64,000 nt of DNA from Acidimicrobiaceae bacterium (GTDB lineage: Bacteria > Actinomycetota > Acidimicrobiia > Acidimicrobiales > RAAP-2). Location: NCBI GenBank assembly GCA_003161575.1, contig PMOE01000083.1, positions 1-64,000 on the forward strand. The letters are read 5' to 3'. Below the pieces are notes generated by a model. It ran no database searches. It saw nothing but the letters and a program-made list of their open reading frames with translations, and was not told where the DNA came from. A program made the translations under genes and the position numbers. Positions 51,439 through 58,965 of the stretch are shown one piece after another (positions within the stretch are counted from its first letter, which is position 1; the number at the start of each line of letters is the position of its first letter).

Positions 51439-52383
51439 ATGATCGAAGCACGAAGCCTCACCAAGCGCTACGGCGAGACCGTCGCCGTCGACGATCTCTC
51501 CTTTGATGTGTGCCCCGGGCAGGTGACCGGTTTTCTCGGACCAAACGGGTCGGGCAAATCGACCACCATGCGGATGATCATGGGCCTCGACTCCCCCAAC
51601 AGTGGTCGCGTCACCATCAACGGGCGGCGTTACCACGATCTGCCGTGGCCCCTTCGGGAGGTCGGTGCCCTGCTCGAGGCCAAGTCGATTCACCCGGGTC
51701 GGACAGCCTTTAACCATCTACTGGCCTTGGCCCAGACCAACGACATCTCCCCTTCGCGGGTCGAAGAGGTCATCGAGATCGTGGGCTTGACGTCGGTGGC
51801 CCACAAGCGGGCTGGCAAGTTCTCTCTCGGCATGGGGCAGCGGCTCGGCATAGCCGCCGCGCTGCTCGGCGATCCGGGCGTCCTACTTTTTGACGAGCCG
51901 GTCAACGGCCTCGATCCCGAAGGTATCCGTTGGGTGCGCACTCTTTTGCAGTCACTGGCCGCCGAGGATCGCACGGTGCTGGTCTCGAGCCACCTCATGA
52001 GCGAGATGGCGCTGACAGCCGAGCACCTCGTCGTGATCGGAAGGGGAAAACTCATCGCCGACACGTCGGTCACGAGCTTCATCGCTGGCAGCACCCACCA
52101 GTTCGTCAGGGTCCGTACCCCCGAGACCGACGCACTGACCAGCGCGTTGCTGGGTGCCGGTGCGGCCGTCGTCCCAGGGGTCGACGGTTCCCTATCGGTC
52201 ACCGGTCTAGCGGCCGCCGACATCGGCGATCTGGCGGCGCGCCACTCGGTGACCCTCCACGAGTTGGCCACCCAATGCGGATCGCTCGAAGAAGCCTTCA
52301 TGGAGCTCACCGCCGAGAGCGTCGAGTTTCACGGCGAGGCCACGATGCACCCGGCCAAGACGACGGCCGGAGCGGCCCGATGA
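51439..52383 (+). CDS. ABC-2 system ATP-binding protein
   Basis: 314 residues from the ATG at 51439, with GGAGGAG 4 nt upstream. Walker A FLGPNGSGKSTTMRMI, signature FSLGMGQRLGIAAAL, Walker B VLLFDEPVNGLDPEGIRW and switch region VLVSSHLMSEMALTAEHLVVI. The signature has LG in place of SGG, as is common in BcrA/DrrA-like exporters. The stop overlaps the permease start (ATGA). Confidence 0.93.
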   Translation: MIEARSLTKRYGETVAVDDLSFDVCPGQVTGFLGPNGSGKSTTMRMIMGLDSPNSGRVTINGRRYHDLPWPLREVGALLEAKSIHPGRTAFNHLLALAQTNDISPSRVEEVIEIVGLTSVAHKRAGKFSLGMGQRLGIAAALLGDPGVLLFDEPVNGLDPEGIRWVRTLLQSLAAEDRTVLVSSHLMSEMALTAEHLVVIGRGKLIADTSVTSFIAGSTHQFVRVRTPETDALTSALLGAGAAVVPGVDGSLSVTGLAAADIGDLAARHSVTLHELATQCGSLEEAFMELTAESVEFHGEATMHPAKTTAGAAR

Positions 52384-53231
52384 CTACGCTCAACGCCACC
52401 ATCGCCGAGGCCGTTCGACCTGTCTCCGGGCCGTCGGGTCACTACCGCTTCACCGGGGTATTGCGGTCCGAATGGACCAAGCTCCGCTCGGTGCGCTCGA
52501 CGACGTGGAGCCTGTTCGCCACCATCATCCTCACCGTCGGGATCGGAGTGTTGGCCACCGCCACGGTGGCGGCCCACTGGCAGCACCTGGGCCCAGACTT
52601 CCGTCTCACCTTCGACCCGGTGCGTCAGAGTCTGACCGGCCTCCTGTTCGGGCAGCTCTCCCTCGGGGTGCTCGGTGTACTCGTCGTCAGCGCCGAGTAC
52701 GGGACCGGGACCATCCGAGCCACCTTGGCTGCTGCGCCGAAGCGCACCCAGGTCCTCGCGGCCAAGGTCGCAGTGTTCGGCGCCGTCGCATTGGTAATAA
52801 GCGAGTTGCTCATGTTCGCCACCTTCTTCATCGGTCAGCTGATCCTGTCGGGGTCTGCGCCCGATGCCACTGTGGGCCAACCGGGCGTGCTCCGGGCGGT
52901 CGTCGGCGGCGGGATCTACCTGACAATCCTGGCCCTGTTGGCGATGGGGTTGGCTTCAATCATCCGACACACCGCCGGCGCCATCAGCGCCTTCGTGTTC
53001 CTGCTCTTGATCGTCCCGCTCGTCCTCCAGGCGCTGCCCTCTTCGATCGTCAATGCGGTCGGCAAGTACGTGCCGGCCAATATCGGCGCAACCGTCACTT
53101 CAACGAGCGGTGTTGGCTCTTTTGAGGGGCACAACTCCTTCTCGCCGTGGGAGGGGCTTGTCGTCCTGGCCATCTACGCCCTGGTAGCCCTCGTGCTCGG
53201 TGGCTGGCTGATGGTACGGCGCGACGCCTGA
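52380..53231 (+). CDS. ABC-2 family permease
   Basis: 283 residues, six helices. The N-terminal segment GVLRSEWTKLRSVRSTTWSLFATIILTVGIGVL is the hallmark of the actinobacterial permeases that pair with this ATPase type. SAEYGTGTIRATLAAAPKRTQVLAAKVAVF is the conserved coupling region. Start coupled to the ATPase gene. Substrate unknown. Confidence 0.9.
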   Translation: MTTLNATIAEAVRPVSGPSGHYRFTGVLRSEWTKLRSVRSTTWSLFATIILTVGIGVLATATVAAHWQHLGPDFRLTFDPVRQSLTGLLFGQLSLGVLGVLVVSAEYGTGTIRATLAAAPKRTQVLAAKVAVFGAVALVISELLMFATFFIGQLILSGSAPDATVGQPGVLRAVVGGGIYLTILALLAMGLASIIRHTAGAISAFVFLLLIVPLVLQALPSSIVNAVGKYVPANIGATVTSTSGVGSFEGHNSFSPWEGLVVLAIYALVALVLGGWLMVRRDA

Positions 53232-53255
53232 GCAGGACGGCGCCTGAGCAGGACG
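53226..53255 (+). repeat. Short tandem duplication at the permease stop
   Basis: GCCTGAGCAGGACG occurs at 53226-53239 and again at 53242-53255 (16-bp period). The first copy contains the permease stop codon, so the second offers a duplicate in-register TGA-containing segment just past the gene. Confidence 0.7.
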
Positions 53256-53265
53256 ATCCGGCTGC

Positions 53266-53412
53266 TCAGACGGCCGGCCCCCCGGACCAAGTGGACGGCG
53301 GGTCGCTCGCCGGGAACGACTCCTCGCCAGCCTCTTCGACCTCGTCGTCGTCCTCAGGCTGTGTCGGCTCCTCGTCAGGGCCGGGCGCCTGGGTACCGAT
53401 GGCCGTGGTCAT
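53266..53412 (-). CDS. 48-residue acidic protein with SFPASDPPS motif, downstream of encapsulin
   Basis: ATG at 53412 and TGA at 53266, starting one base after the encapsulin stop. The protein is very acidic in residues 12-31 (DEEPTQPEDDDEVEEAGEE) and ends ESFPASDPPSTWSGGPAV. An SFPASDPP(S/A)W-like ending recurs, in my recollection, in tiny uncharacterised bacterial proteins. The tight spacing makes it the third gene of the EncFtn-encapsulin operon. Possible roles are a minor cargo, shell-binding or folding factor, or an unrelated stress protein; none is shown. It does not end in the LGIGGLRG-type cargo peptide. Confidence 0.6.
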   Translation of the reverse strand: MTTAIGTQAPGPDEEPTQPEDDDEVEEAGEESFPASDPPSTWSGGPAV

Positions 53413-53413
53413 C

Positions 53414-54214
53414 TCACGGACTGAGGATCACTGCGGCGTCGGGCGAGGCGACTCGGAAGCTAAAGCTCTCTTCTAGGTAGAGGTGGACGTTGTGGGCGTC
53501 GTGGAACTCGTAGCCGATGGAGAGGTCCTGGCCCGATTCGAAGAGGAAATCCCCGCCTCGCAAGCTGAGGACGACCGCGCCGCTGACCCCGGGGGCCCAC
53601 ACGATGGGGCCGCCAAGGATCTGGCGCAGGTGGTCGAAGACAATCAGGCCCCCGTGCTCGGTCGTCTCGACGACTCCGGTGTAGCCGTCAGGTCCGAGCG
53701 CCAGGCCGTAGGGTCCGCTGATGCCGACCTTCAACAGCATCTCAACTGCGGTGGCAACGGTGGACGGGTAGTTGGCATACTCGGGGCCGAGGGTGACCGG
53801 TGGGTGGGTCGAGGCTTCGGTGACGCCGACGACACCGGCGTCCTCCCATCCATGAAAGACCGCCAGGTTCTCGGCCAAAGAGATCCGTTTGGCCGCGTCG
53901 TCGAGGCCATTGAGATCGAGATCGACGGCCCCGCGGTCAGCGTCGAGCAGTTCGTGGCGTTCGACAACGAAGGGAGCCCGCAACTCGACGAGGGGCAGCA
54001 CGGTGCGTCGGCGCGCTTCGAGCCCCTCGGCCGAGGTCCCGACGTCTCGGGCACGCCCGAGATTGGTTGCTGAGTGCTCCCAGCCTCTTGGCCCCGAGAA
54101 GTCCACCAGCTTGCGGGCGGCCAAGGCGGGAACGAGTCGTTGGCGGGCTTCCTCATCGAGCTGTTCCCAGCCGGTCTCGGTGATCGGTGCATGTGAACGA
54201 AGGAGGTGGTTCAC
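53414..54214 (-). CDS. Encapsulin shell protein (family 1, linocin-M18-like)
   Basis: 266 residues from the GTG at 54214, overlapping the ferritin stop as GTGA. Family features: NHLLRSHAPITETGWEQLDEEARQRLVPALAARKLVDFSGPRGWEHSATNLGR at the N-terminus, the E-loop/P-domain stretch ENLAVFHGWEDAGVVGVTEAS, LALGPDGYTGVVETTEHGG, WAPGVSGAVVLSLRGGDFLFESGQDLSIGY and the ending LYLEESFSFRVASPDAAVIL. HK97-fold subunits build an icosahedral protein cage that loads cargo through a C-terminal peptide. The coupled ferritin is the cargo. Confidence 0.96.
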   Translation of the reverse strand: MNHLLRSHAPITETGWEQLDEEARQRLVPALAARKLVDFSGPRGWEHSATNLGRARDVGTSAEGLEARRRTVLPLVELRAPFVVERHELLDADRGAVDLDLNGLDDAAKRISLAENLAVFHGWEDAGVVGVTEASTHPPVTLGPEYANYPSTVATAVEMLLKVGISGPYGLALGPDGYTGVVETTEHGGLIVFDHLRQILGGPIVWAPGVSGAVVLSLRGGDFLFESGQDLSIGYEFHDAHNVHLYLEESFSFRVASPDAAVILSP

Positions 54215-54588
54215 CGGGTCTCCCCTCTCAGGCCGCCGATACCAAGTGATCCACCGCCGTCAGTGACGGGATCGCCTCCTTCGGCCTGGACCTCTCGCTC
54301 CACCTCGGTGACCGGCTCAGTGGTGAACAGATAGGTCCGAAGGTGCTGGTCGAGAGCCGGATCGCGCCGCCGCAGCCACTCGAGAGTCATCGCCGCGTGC
54401 TCCTTCTCCTCGTCGCGATTGTGCGCCAGGAGAACTGCGAGCTCCGCGTCGTCTGTGGCATTGGCCCGCTGGTCGTACCAGTCGACCGCTTCGAACTCCT
54501 CTTGAATCGAGGTAATGGCCCGGTGACGGTCGATCGTCTGAGGCGACAACCGCTCCTCGGGTTCGTGCAATCCGACACTCTGGGCCAT
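54211..54588 (-). CDS. Encapsulated ferritin-like protein (EncFtn) with cargo-loading peptide
   Basis: 125 residues from the ATG at 54588, because AGGAGG lies 6 nt upstream; the ATG at 54594 touches the AGGAGG. The two-helix EncFtn domain is very close to the Rhodospirillum rubrum protein: DRHRAITSIQEEFEAVDWYDQR and LAHNRDEEKEHAAMTLEWLRR. The iron-site residues align as Glu31, Glu61 and His64, with entry-site Glu30, Glu33 and Trp37. After a Gly-rich linker the C-terminus is GGSLGIGGLRGETR, the encapsulin-targeting peptide. It oxidises Fe(II) inside the cage for storage. Confidence 0.96.
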   Translation of the reverse strand: MAQSVGLHEPEERLSPQTIDRHRAITSIQEEFEAVDWYDQRANATDDAELAVLLAHNRDEEKEHAAMTLEWLRRRDPALDQHLRTYLFTTEPVTEVEREVQAEGGDPVTDGGGSLGIGGLRGETR

Positions 54589-54708
54589 CGACATCCTCCT
54601 CGGGGTTTTGGGATTAGGGGGCTGCGCTTTGACCGTACCAGGGCAACCCTGCGGCCTGGTCCTGGATCGGGAATGCGCACCTGACTGTGTCCTTCATGAT
54701 CGGTGCCC

Positions 54709-55770
54709 TCAGTGATCGGCCCTGGTGGCCGCCAGACCGTGGTACGGACTCCCGGCCTCCTGCCACTCCTCGTAGAGCTCGAAGAATTCCTGGCCGAAGG
54801 GGTCCTTGCCGATCAATGGCATGGCGGCCCTGCGCACGGTCCAGTCGTGGGGGGCGAGCTGGGCCGCCTGTTCGAAGTGACGGCGGCCGGCCGCATCGTC
54901 GCGTTGCCGTTGCGCTTCGGCCCCGACCCGGAAATGCAGGCGGGCCAGAACCTCGTCGTCGCTCAAATCCGCGACTGCCCGGCGGGCCTCTTCGGGAGCC
55001 ATCGGGACTTCGCCGTCTCGCACCCAGCGACGGACAGCGCGCAAATGCGGTTCTGCCTCGACCCCGGTGAAGTCCGAAAAGGTGTCCGTCCCAAAGGCGA
55101 CGCCGTTCGGCCGCACGATGTGGTCGTCCTCGTCAATCCAAACGACCGTCGGCACGTTGGAGATAGCGAAGAGCTCGGTCAGCAGGTGCTGGCTGTCAAT
55201 CAGAACAGGGAAGGTGATCCCGTCCACCCACGGGCGGACGTCTGCAGGATCGTTGTCAATCGCCACCGCGACCGCGGTGAAACCGTCATCGGCCAGCTCC
55301 TCGTGGAGGGCCTGCCATCCCGGGAGGTCGTAACGGCATCCGCACCAACTTGAGAATGTGACCAGGAGCTTCTTGCGACCGTGCCACTCATCGAAGTGGT
55401 GATCCTCGCCGTCGAGATCGGGCAGCGAGAACGCTGGTGCCTCGAGTGAATCGAGGGCACGGTGACGCTGCTCGGCTCCAACGGCTACCGCCGCGATCCC
55501 GGCGCCGGTATCGACAACAACGAGAAGGCCGAGGGCGGCAGCGGCCGCGGCCAGATCCACGCCTGCTCCGACCACCAGCGATCCAGGGTCGGCCACCGGC
55601 ACGCAGACGTCGCCCCGACACAGGCCTTCGGGTTTGAGGGCCCAGCCCAGGACCTCGACCAGCTGGTCGGCATCGATGAGCACACGGCCATCGGCCACCG
55701 CTGCGTCGACCGATCTGACCCCTTCTGTGATCACGCTGATCTGTCGCACCCGAGCACCTCGTCTTCGCAT
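54709..55770 (-). CDS. Thioredoxin-fold (TlpA/AhpC-like) protein with CxC motif
   Basis: 353 residues from the ATG at 55770; a GTG at 55749 is an alternative. Residues about 1-105 form an unrelated Val/Ala-rich domain with CRGDVCVPV. Then comes a TlpA-like thioredoxin domain (about 110-250): APAFSLPDLDGEDHHFDEWHGRKKLLVTFSSWCGCRYDLPGWQALHEEL, NVPTVVWIDEDDHIVR (cis-Pro). The usual CxxC is replaced by CGC. The C-terminal about 80 residues are helical and TPR-like. No signal peptide. Upstream of the EncFtn operon on the same strand; a redox role is inferred. Confidence 0.8.
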   Translation of the reverse strand: MRRRGARVRQISVITEGVRSVDAAVADGRVLIDADQLVEVLGWALKPEGLCRGDVCVPVADPGSLVVGAGVDLAAAAAALGLLVVVDTGAGIAAVAVGAEQRHRALDSLEAPAFSLPDLDGEDHHFDEWHGRKKLLVTFSSWCGCRYDLPGWQALHEELADDGFTAVAVAIDNDPADVRPWVDGITFPVLIDSQHLLTELFAISNVPTVVWIDEDDHIVRPNGVAFGTDTFSDFTGVEAEPHLRAVRRWVRDGEVPMAPEEARRAVADLSDDEVLARLHFRVGAEAQRQRDDAAGRRHFEQAAQLAPHDWTVRRAAMPLIGKDPFGQEFFELYEEWQEAGSPYHGLAATRADH

Positions 55771-55795
55771 GCGGGCACCTCAGCGTGCTCGCATG

Positions 55796-55814
55796 CCGAT
55801 GTTATGGGCATCGG
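55796..55814. promoter_or_regulatory. Inverted repeat over the thioredoxin-like gene's -10
   Basis: CCGATG-7 nt-CATCGG is a perfect dyad. On the minus strand TAACAT (55804-55799) lies inside it and would be the -10, giving a leader of about 20-40 nt. This suggests a repressor site. Confidence 0.45.
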
Positions 55815-55926
55815 GCGGGAACGACCCAGCCCACCCGCCCCTCGGGGCCACGGCCACCACTGAGAACCCCGATCCTCGGCGTTGTGCGAGCCACGGACCC
55901 CTTGTCCCCCGGATACGGTCTCGCCC

Positions 55927-56463
55927 ATGACCGCCCGGGCGCTCGACCAGATCCTGGCACCACTACGTTCCCAGGGGTATTCGGTCTATGGGGGCGACCC
56001 GGTCAGCGTCACCGACCATTCATTGCAGACCGCGGCACTGGCCGAAAGGGGCGGATGCTCGGACTCTTTAATCGCCGCGTGTCTTTTGCACGACATCGGT
56101 TGGCTGCTACGGGCCGGGCGGGACGATCACGAGAGTCGGGGCTCGAACTTCATCTCCGCCTACCTCGGCCCGGCGGTCAGCGAACCGGTGCGACTGCATG
56201 TCACAGCCAAGCGATACTTATGCACCGTCGATTCCAGCTACGAGGCAACGCTCTCGAGCGCATCACGACGGACGCTCCAGTCCCAAGAGGGTCTGCTCGA
56301 GCCCGACGAGGTTGCTGGCTTTGTCGGTGAGCGCTACGCCGCAGACGCGCTGGTGCTCCGACGTTATGACGACACGGCGAAGGTTCCCGGTACACCGACC
56401 CCGACGCTCGAATCCTTCTCTGCGCTGCTCTACGACCTGCTCACCACGACAACCAACGGCTGA
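55927..56463 (+). CDS. PhnZ-like HD-domain oxygenase (phosphonate catabolism)
   Basis: 178 residues from the ATG at 55927; TACGGT ends 7 nt upstream (leaderless). Mixed-valence di-iron HD protein: VYGGDPVSVTDHSLQTAALAERGG (His31), LIAACLLHDIGWLLRAGRDDHESRG (His55-Asp56, His68) and EPVRLHVTAKRYLC (His91, Lys95). These match the iron and phosphonate ligands of PhnZ, which oxidises 1-hydroxy-2-aminoethylphosphonate to glycine and phosphate. Asp24 sits where PhnZ has Glu27, and Asp30 precedes the first His. A PhnY partner is not in the window. Substrate may be this or a methylated relative. Confidence 0.82.
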   Translation: MTARALDQILAPLRSQGYSVYGGDPVSVTDHSLQTAALAERGGCSDSLIAACLLHDIGWLLRAGRDDHESRGSNFISAYLGPAVSEPVRLHVTAKRYLCTVDSSYEATLSSASRRTLQSQEGLLEPDEVAGFVGERYAADALVLRRYDDTAKVPGTPTPTLESFSALLYDLLTTTTNG

Positions 56464-56540
56464 CCCAATGGCCTGGTCCACTAACGGTGCCGGCCACAAG
56501 ACGACGGTTCCGGGCTTACCGGGTCGCGGCGACTGCGCAT

Positions 56541-56963
56541 TCAGTCGGAGAGGTCAGCACCGCCGGTGACCCGTTCAGGCCGGAGGAACACCAGCAGCTC
56601 GCCGGAGACGCCGTTGCGCTCCCCGAATTCCTCGGCCTGATCGGCTCCCATGTACCGTCCGCCCAGGCGAGCCGCCCATCGGCGAAGGGGTATGGGCTCC
56701 TCGCTGATTTCGACCGGACCCTCGAGCAACACAAAGGAGAACGGGGGCCGGTCGTCGTCTACACAGAGCGCCGCCCACCTGGTGCGAGCGAGGTTGCGTC
56801 CTTTGACGGTGTCGGCTCCCGTGTTGAAGACAATTGAGCCGTCGTCGTCGACGTCGTACCAAATGGGCGCCACGTGCGGGCGCCCATCAGCACGTACCGT
56901 CGCCAGCTTGGCAGTGCGTGCCGGCAGCACTCTCAAGAATCGAGCGACCTCGGCGTCGGACAT
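56541..56963 (-). CDS. PPOX-class (F420/FMN split-barrel) oxidoreductase
   Basis: 140 residues. The split-barrel opening ARFLRVLPARTAKLATVRADGRPHVAPIWYDVDDDGSIVFNTG and KGRNLARTRWAALCVDDDRPPFSFVLLEGPVEI are typical of the actinobacterial PPOX-class F420-dependent family. RWAARLGGRYMGADQAEEFGERNG and LLVFLRPERVTGG close the protein. It probably binds F420 or FMN and reduces an unknown metabolite. TAGTCT about 21 nt upstream could be the -10. Confidence 0.88.
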   Translation of the reverse strand: MSDAEVARFLRVLPARTAKLATVRADGRPHVAPIWYDVDDDGSIVFNTGADTVKGRNLARTRWAALCVDDDRPPFSFVLLEGPVEISEEPIPLRRWAARLGGRYMGADQAEEFGERNGVSGELLVFLRPERVTGGADLSD

Positions 56964-57076
56964 CGGGTGGTGGGGCGTGCTCGCAGACTACTCACACGAC
57001 ACCGGCCGCGGGACCTATGCCTGTGGGGCGTGTGCTCGGGCAGCGCTCTAACGGCGAACGGGGGATCCTTGACCGA

Positions 57077-57166
57077 TCACTCCGGAGTGTGACGGACAGC
57101 CTCGACGTTGTTGCGGCCCGGATCGCGTACGAAGGCGCCGTAGTACTCCGTCGCGTCTCGGAGTGA
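57077..57166 (-). pseudogene. C-terminal remnant of a glyoxalase/VOC gene
   Basis: A 29-codon open stretch between two stops reads SLRDATEYYGAFVRDPGRNN, then VEAVRHTPE. EYYGAFVxDPxGNNVEAVxH is the classic C-terminal end of bacterial VOC proteins, including the metal-site Glu. No start or N-terminal half is present upstream in any frame, so this is the tail of a deleted gene. An intact but different VOC gene lies 70 bp upstream. Confidence 0.75.
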
Positions 57167-57235
57167 TCACGGCGAGTCGCCGCCCACTTGAGTGGGGCGT
57201 CGGGGAGCCGCCTCCGCGGTTCTCCCTCGGCGCGG

Positions 57236-57637
57236 TTATCCGGCGAGGTCGGGGGGACCGTCGGGCCACGTCGTGCTGAGCGATAAGAACATTCCCGGCG
57301 CCTGCACCCGAACCACGCAGAACTGTACGCCAGCGGGATCGCGCATCACCCACCAACTCTCAGTCTGGCGAACCCTCACGGCTCCCAAGGTCTCGAGCCG
57401 ACGAACTTCGGACTCAACGTCGTCGGTCTCGATGTCCAGGTGGATTCGCGCGGCGGCGTCGACGGCCTGAACCATAAACATCATGCCGGGGATCACCTCG
57501 CCGAAATCGGCGTAGGCCGGATCGTCCGGATCGCGCTTGGGTGTTCGCCCGAGGGCGCCGGCCCAGAATGCCACCTCTTGTTCGTTGACGGCGAGCGGGA
57601 CATCAATCAGTGCGGCAACCAGCTTGCTCTTGTGCAT
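57236..57637 (-). CDS. VOC-family protein
   Basis: 133 residues. Opens KLVAALIDVPLAVNEQEVAFWAGALGRTP; the second half holds RIHLDIETDDVESEVRRLETLGAVRV and WWVMRDPAGVQFCVVRVQ, the usual HLDIxxDD...LxxLGA...xxxDPxGxxFCVV layout. It resembles actinobacterial glyoxalase-like proteins of unknown substrate, often linked to bleomycin-resistance folds. Single gene; -10 not clear. Confidence 0.85.
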   Translation of the reverse strand: MHKSKLVAALIDVPLAVNEQEVAFWAGALGRTPKRDPDDPAYADFGEVIPGMMFMVQAVDAAARIHLDIETDDVESEVRRLETLGAVRVRQTESWWVMRDPAGVQFCVVRVQAPGMFLSLSTTWPDGPPDLAG

Positions 57638-57675
57638 TGAGCCATTGTTCCCATACCGGTCGGGCCGGGCAAACC

Positions 57676-58131
57676 TTAGGCGACTGGTGAACCGCCGGCA
57701 GCCATCCAGGCTTGGATCATGGGACCAAACTTCGCCGGGTTGTAGACATCCTCTTCATACGAGAACAACATATTCCCGGCGTAGTGCAAGACGGTGAGAT
57801 TGGGCTCCTCGTAGCATCCCCCGTCACCAGGATCGGCCATGCGGTTGAGGATCCGGCACACCCACCACCCCCGCTCCTCGTCACACACACACCACTCGTG
57901 GGGAAAGGCCGTCATATCGCTGTTGGGCCACTGCGCCATGGTGCTCGTGATCCATGCGTAGATTTCCTCGCGGCCATGAAACTCCCCGAAGGTGTGCTCG
58001 AGGTAATGGGCGTCCTCGGTGAACAGATCGGCCCAGGCTCGCCATTCGCGACGATCGGCGCAGTCGTTGGCGACAGCGATGAAGTTATCGTGGGCCGCTT
58101 GGAGTTCAGCCCGACTCCACCGCGGCGTCAT
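57676..58131 (-). CDS. NTF2/SnoaL-like domain protein
   Basis: 151 residues from the ATG at 58131, overlapping the stop of the EthD-like gene (ATGA). SnoaL-like cone fold: SRAELQAAHDNFIAVANDCADRREWRAWADLFTEDAHYLEHTFGEFHGREEIYAWITSTM, then WCVCDEERGWWVCRILNRM and EEPNLTVLHYAGNMLFSYEEDVYNPAKFGPMI. Relatives act as small isomerases, cyclases or hydratases in steroid, polyketide or aromatic pathways. The EthD-like partner is its likely functional neighbour. Confidence 0.85.
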   Translation of the reverse strand: MTPRWSRAELQAAHDNFIAVANDCADRREWRAWADLFTEDAHYLEHTFGEFHGREEIYAWITSTMAQWPNSDMTAFPHEWCVCDEERGWWVCRILNRMADPGDGGCYEEPNLTVLHYAGNMLFSYEEDVYNPAKFGPMIQAWMAAGGSPVA

Positions 58132-58850
58132 GAACGCAAGATCCATTCGCTCATGGTGAGACTCCTCATGGTGTTCAAGTCGAAGACTGCAGCCACCTGC
58201 TCGAAGAGCGCAGTGACATTGGCATTCATCTTTTCGAGATCACCCTCAGCACAATAGAAGAGCATGGGATCGGTGACATGTTCAGCCGAGGGCCAGGCTT
58301 CCTCCACGATTCCCCGATAGGGCGGGGCGTTCGGGGTGATTGCTCGGAAGACGGCATTGCGGACGTAGCGGCACCGGGGTTGGACTTTCTCGGAGACCGG
58401 CGAGACTCCGGCGTGCCAGGCGGTGATCCATTCTTCGAAACTCAAGTCGGGTCGTTGCTCGACCAGGGCAACGGTCAAGATCCCCGGCGAGCGTTCCCCG
58501 TCGGGCCAGTACCGAGTGGCTGACCAGCGGTTGCCGCCGTAGTCGCGGTAGAGGGACTCGACGACCTGGTAGCCGGCCAGTCCGAGCGCGACCGAACCAA
58601 GAATCTCTTCGAGCGGCGCCCGGTGGTCGTAGGAGTCCACCCACACCGACACGATGGCTTGGGGGGTGTGTTCTCCCACGGGGGCGGGAACCGGAGAGAC
58701 AACATCGGCCTCCTCGTCGTCAAGGTCCATGCTGAGGGCCACCACATCAGCGGCCAGCAACTGGGGGGCGACGATGCCGAGCATGCGCACTCGCACCTCG
58801 GTGCGCGGCGTTCCCTCCGGCAGCCACACGAGGTACATGAGCTTCTCCAC
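58128..58850 (-). CDS. EthD-like dimeric alpha/beta-barrel protein
   Basis: 240 residues from a GTG. Two ferredoxin-like halves are seen: MEKLMYLVWLPEG and ILTVALVEQRPDLSFEEWITAWHAGVSPVSEKVQPRCRYVRNAVFRAI, the latter with the EthD-type W..WH..H-like helix and R.xxxN.V strand. The ending MSEWILRS is typical of the family. EthD proteins support ether-degrading P450s, and larger relatives occur in actinobacterial cholesterol or aromatic pathways. The partner NTF2-like gene is translationally coupled. Confidence 0.72.
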   Translation of the reverse strand: MEKLMYLVWLPEGTPRTEVRVRMLGIVAPQLLAADVVALSMDLDDEEADVVSPVPAPVGEHTPQAIVSVWVDSYDHRAPLEEILGSVALGLAGYQVVESLYRDYGGNRWSATRYWPDGERSPGILTVALVEQRPDLSFEEWITAWHAGVSPVSEKVQPRCRYVRNAVFRAITPNAPPYRGIVEEAWPSAEHVTDPMLFYCAEGDLEKMNANVTALFEQVAAVFDLNTMRSLTMSEWILRS

Positions 58851-58965
58851 CGGGCGCCTCGCATCTGAGCGGCATCGGGCGCCGCGTCCGATCCGACCGT
58901 ACCGATCCGCGGGAGTTGGTGCAACGAAGGCACTCCCGGGACCGAACCCGACGCCTCCGGGTCCG

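Noticed and set aside
54600-54708. IdeR/DtxR-type iron box before the encapsulin operon
   Set aside because: I looked for a TTAGGTTAGGCTAACCTAA-like dyad and found none; only a weak TACGGT -10 candidate is present.
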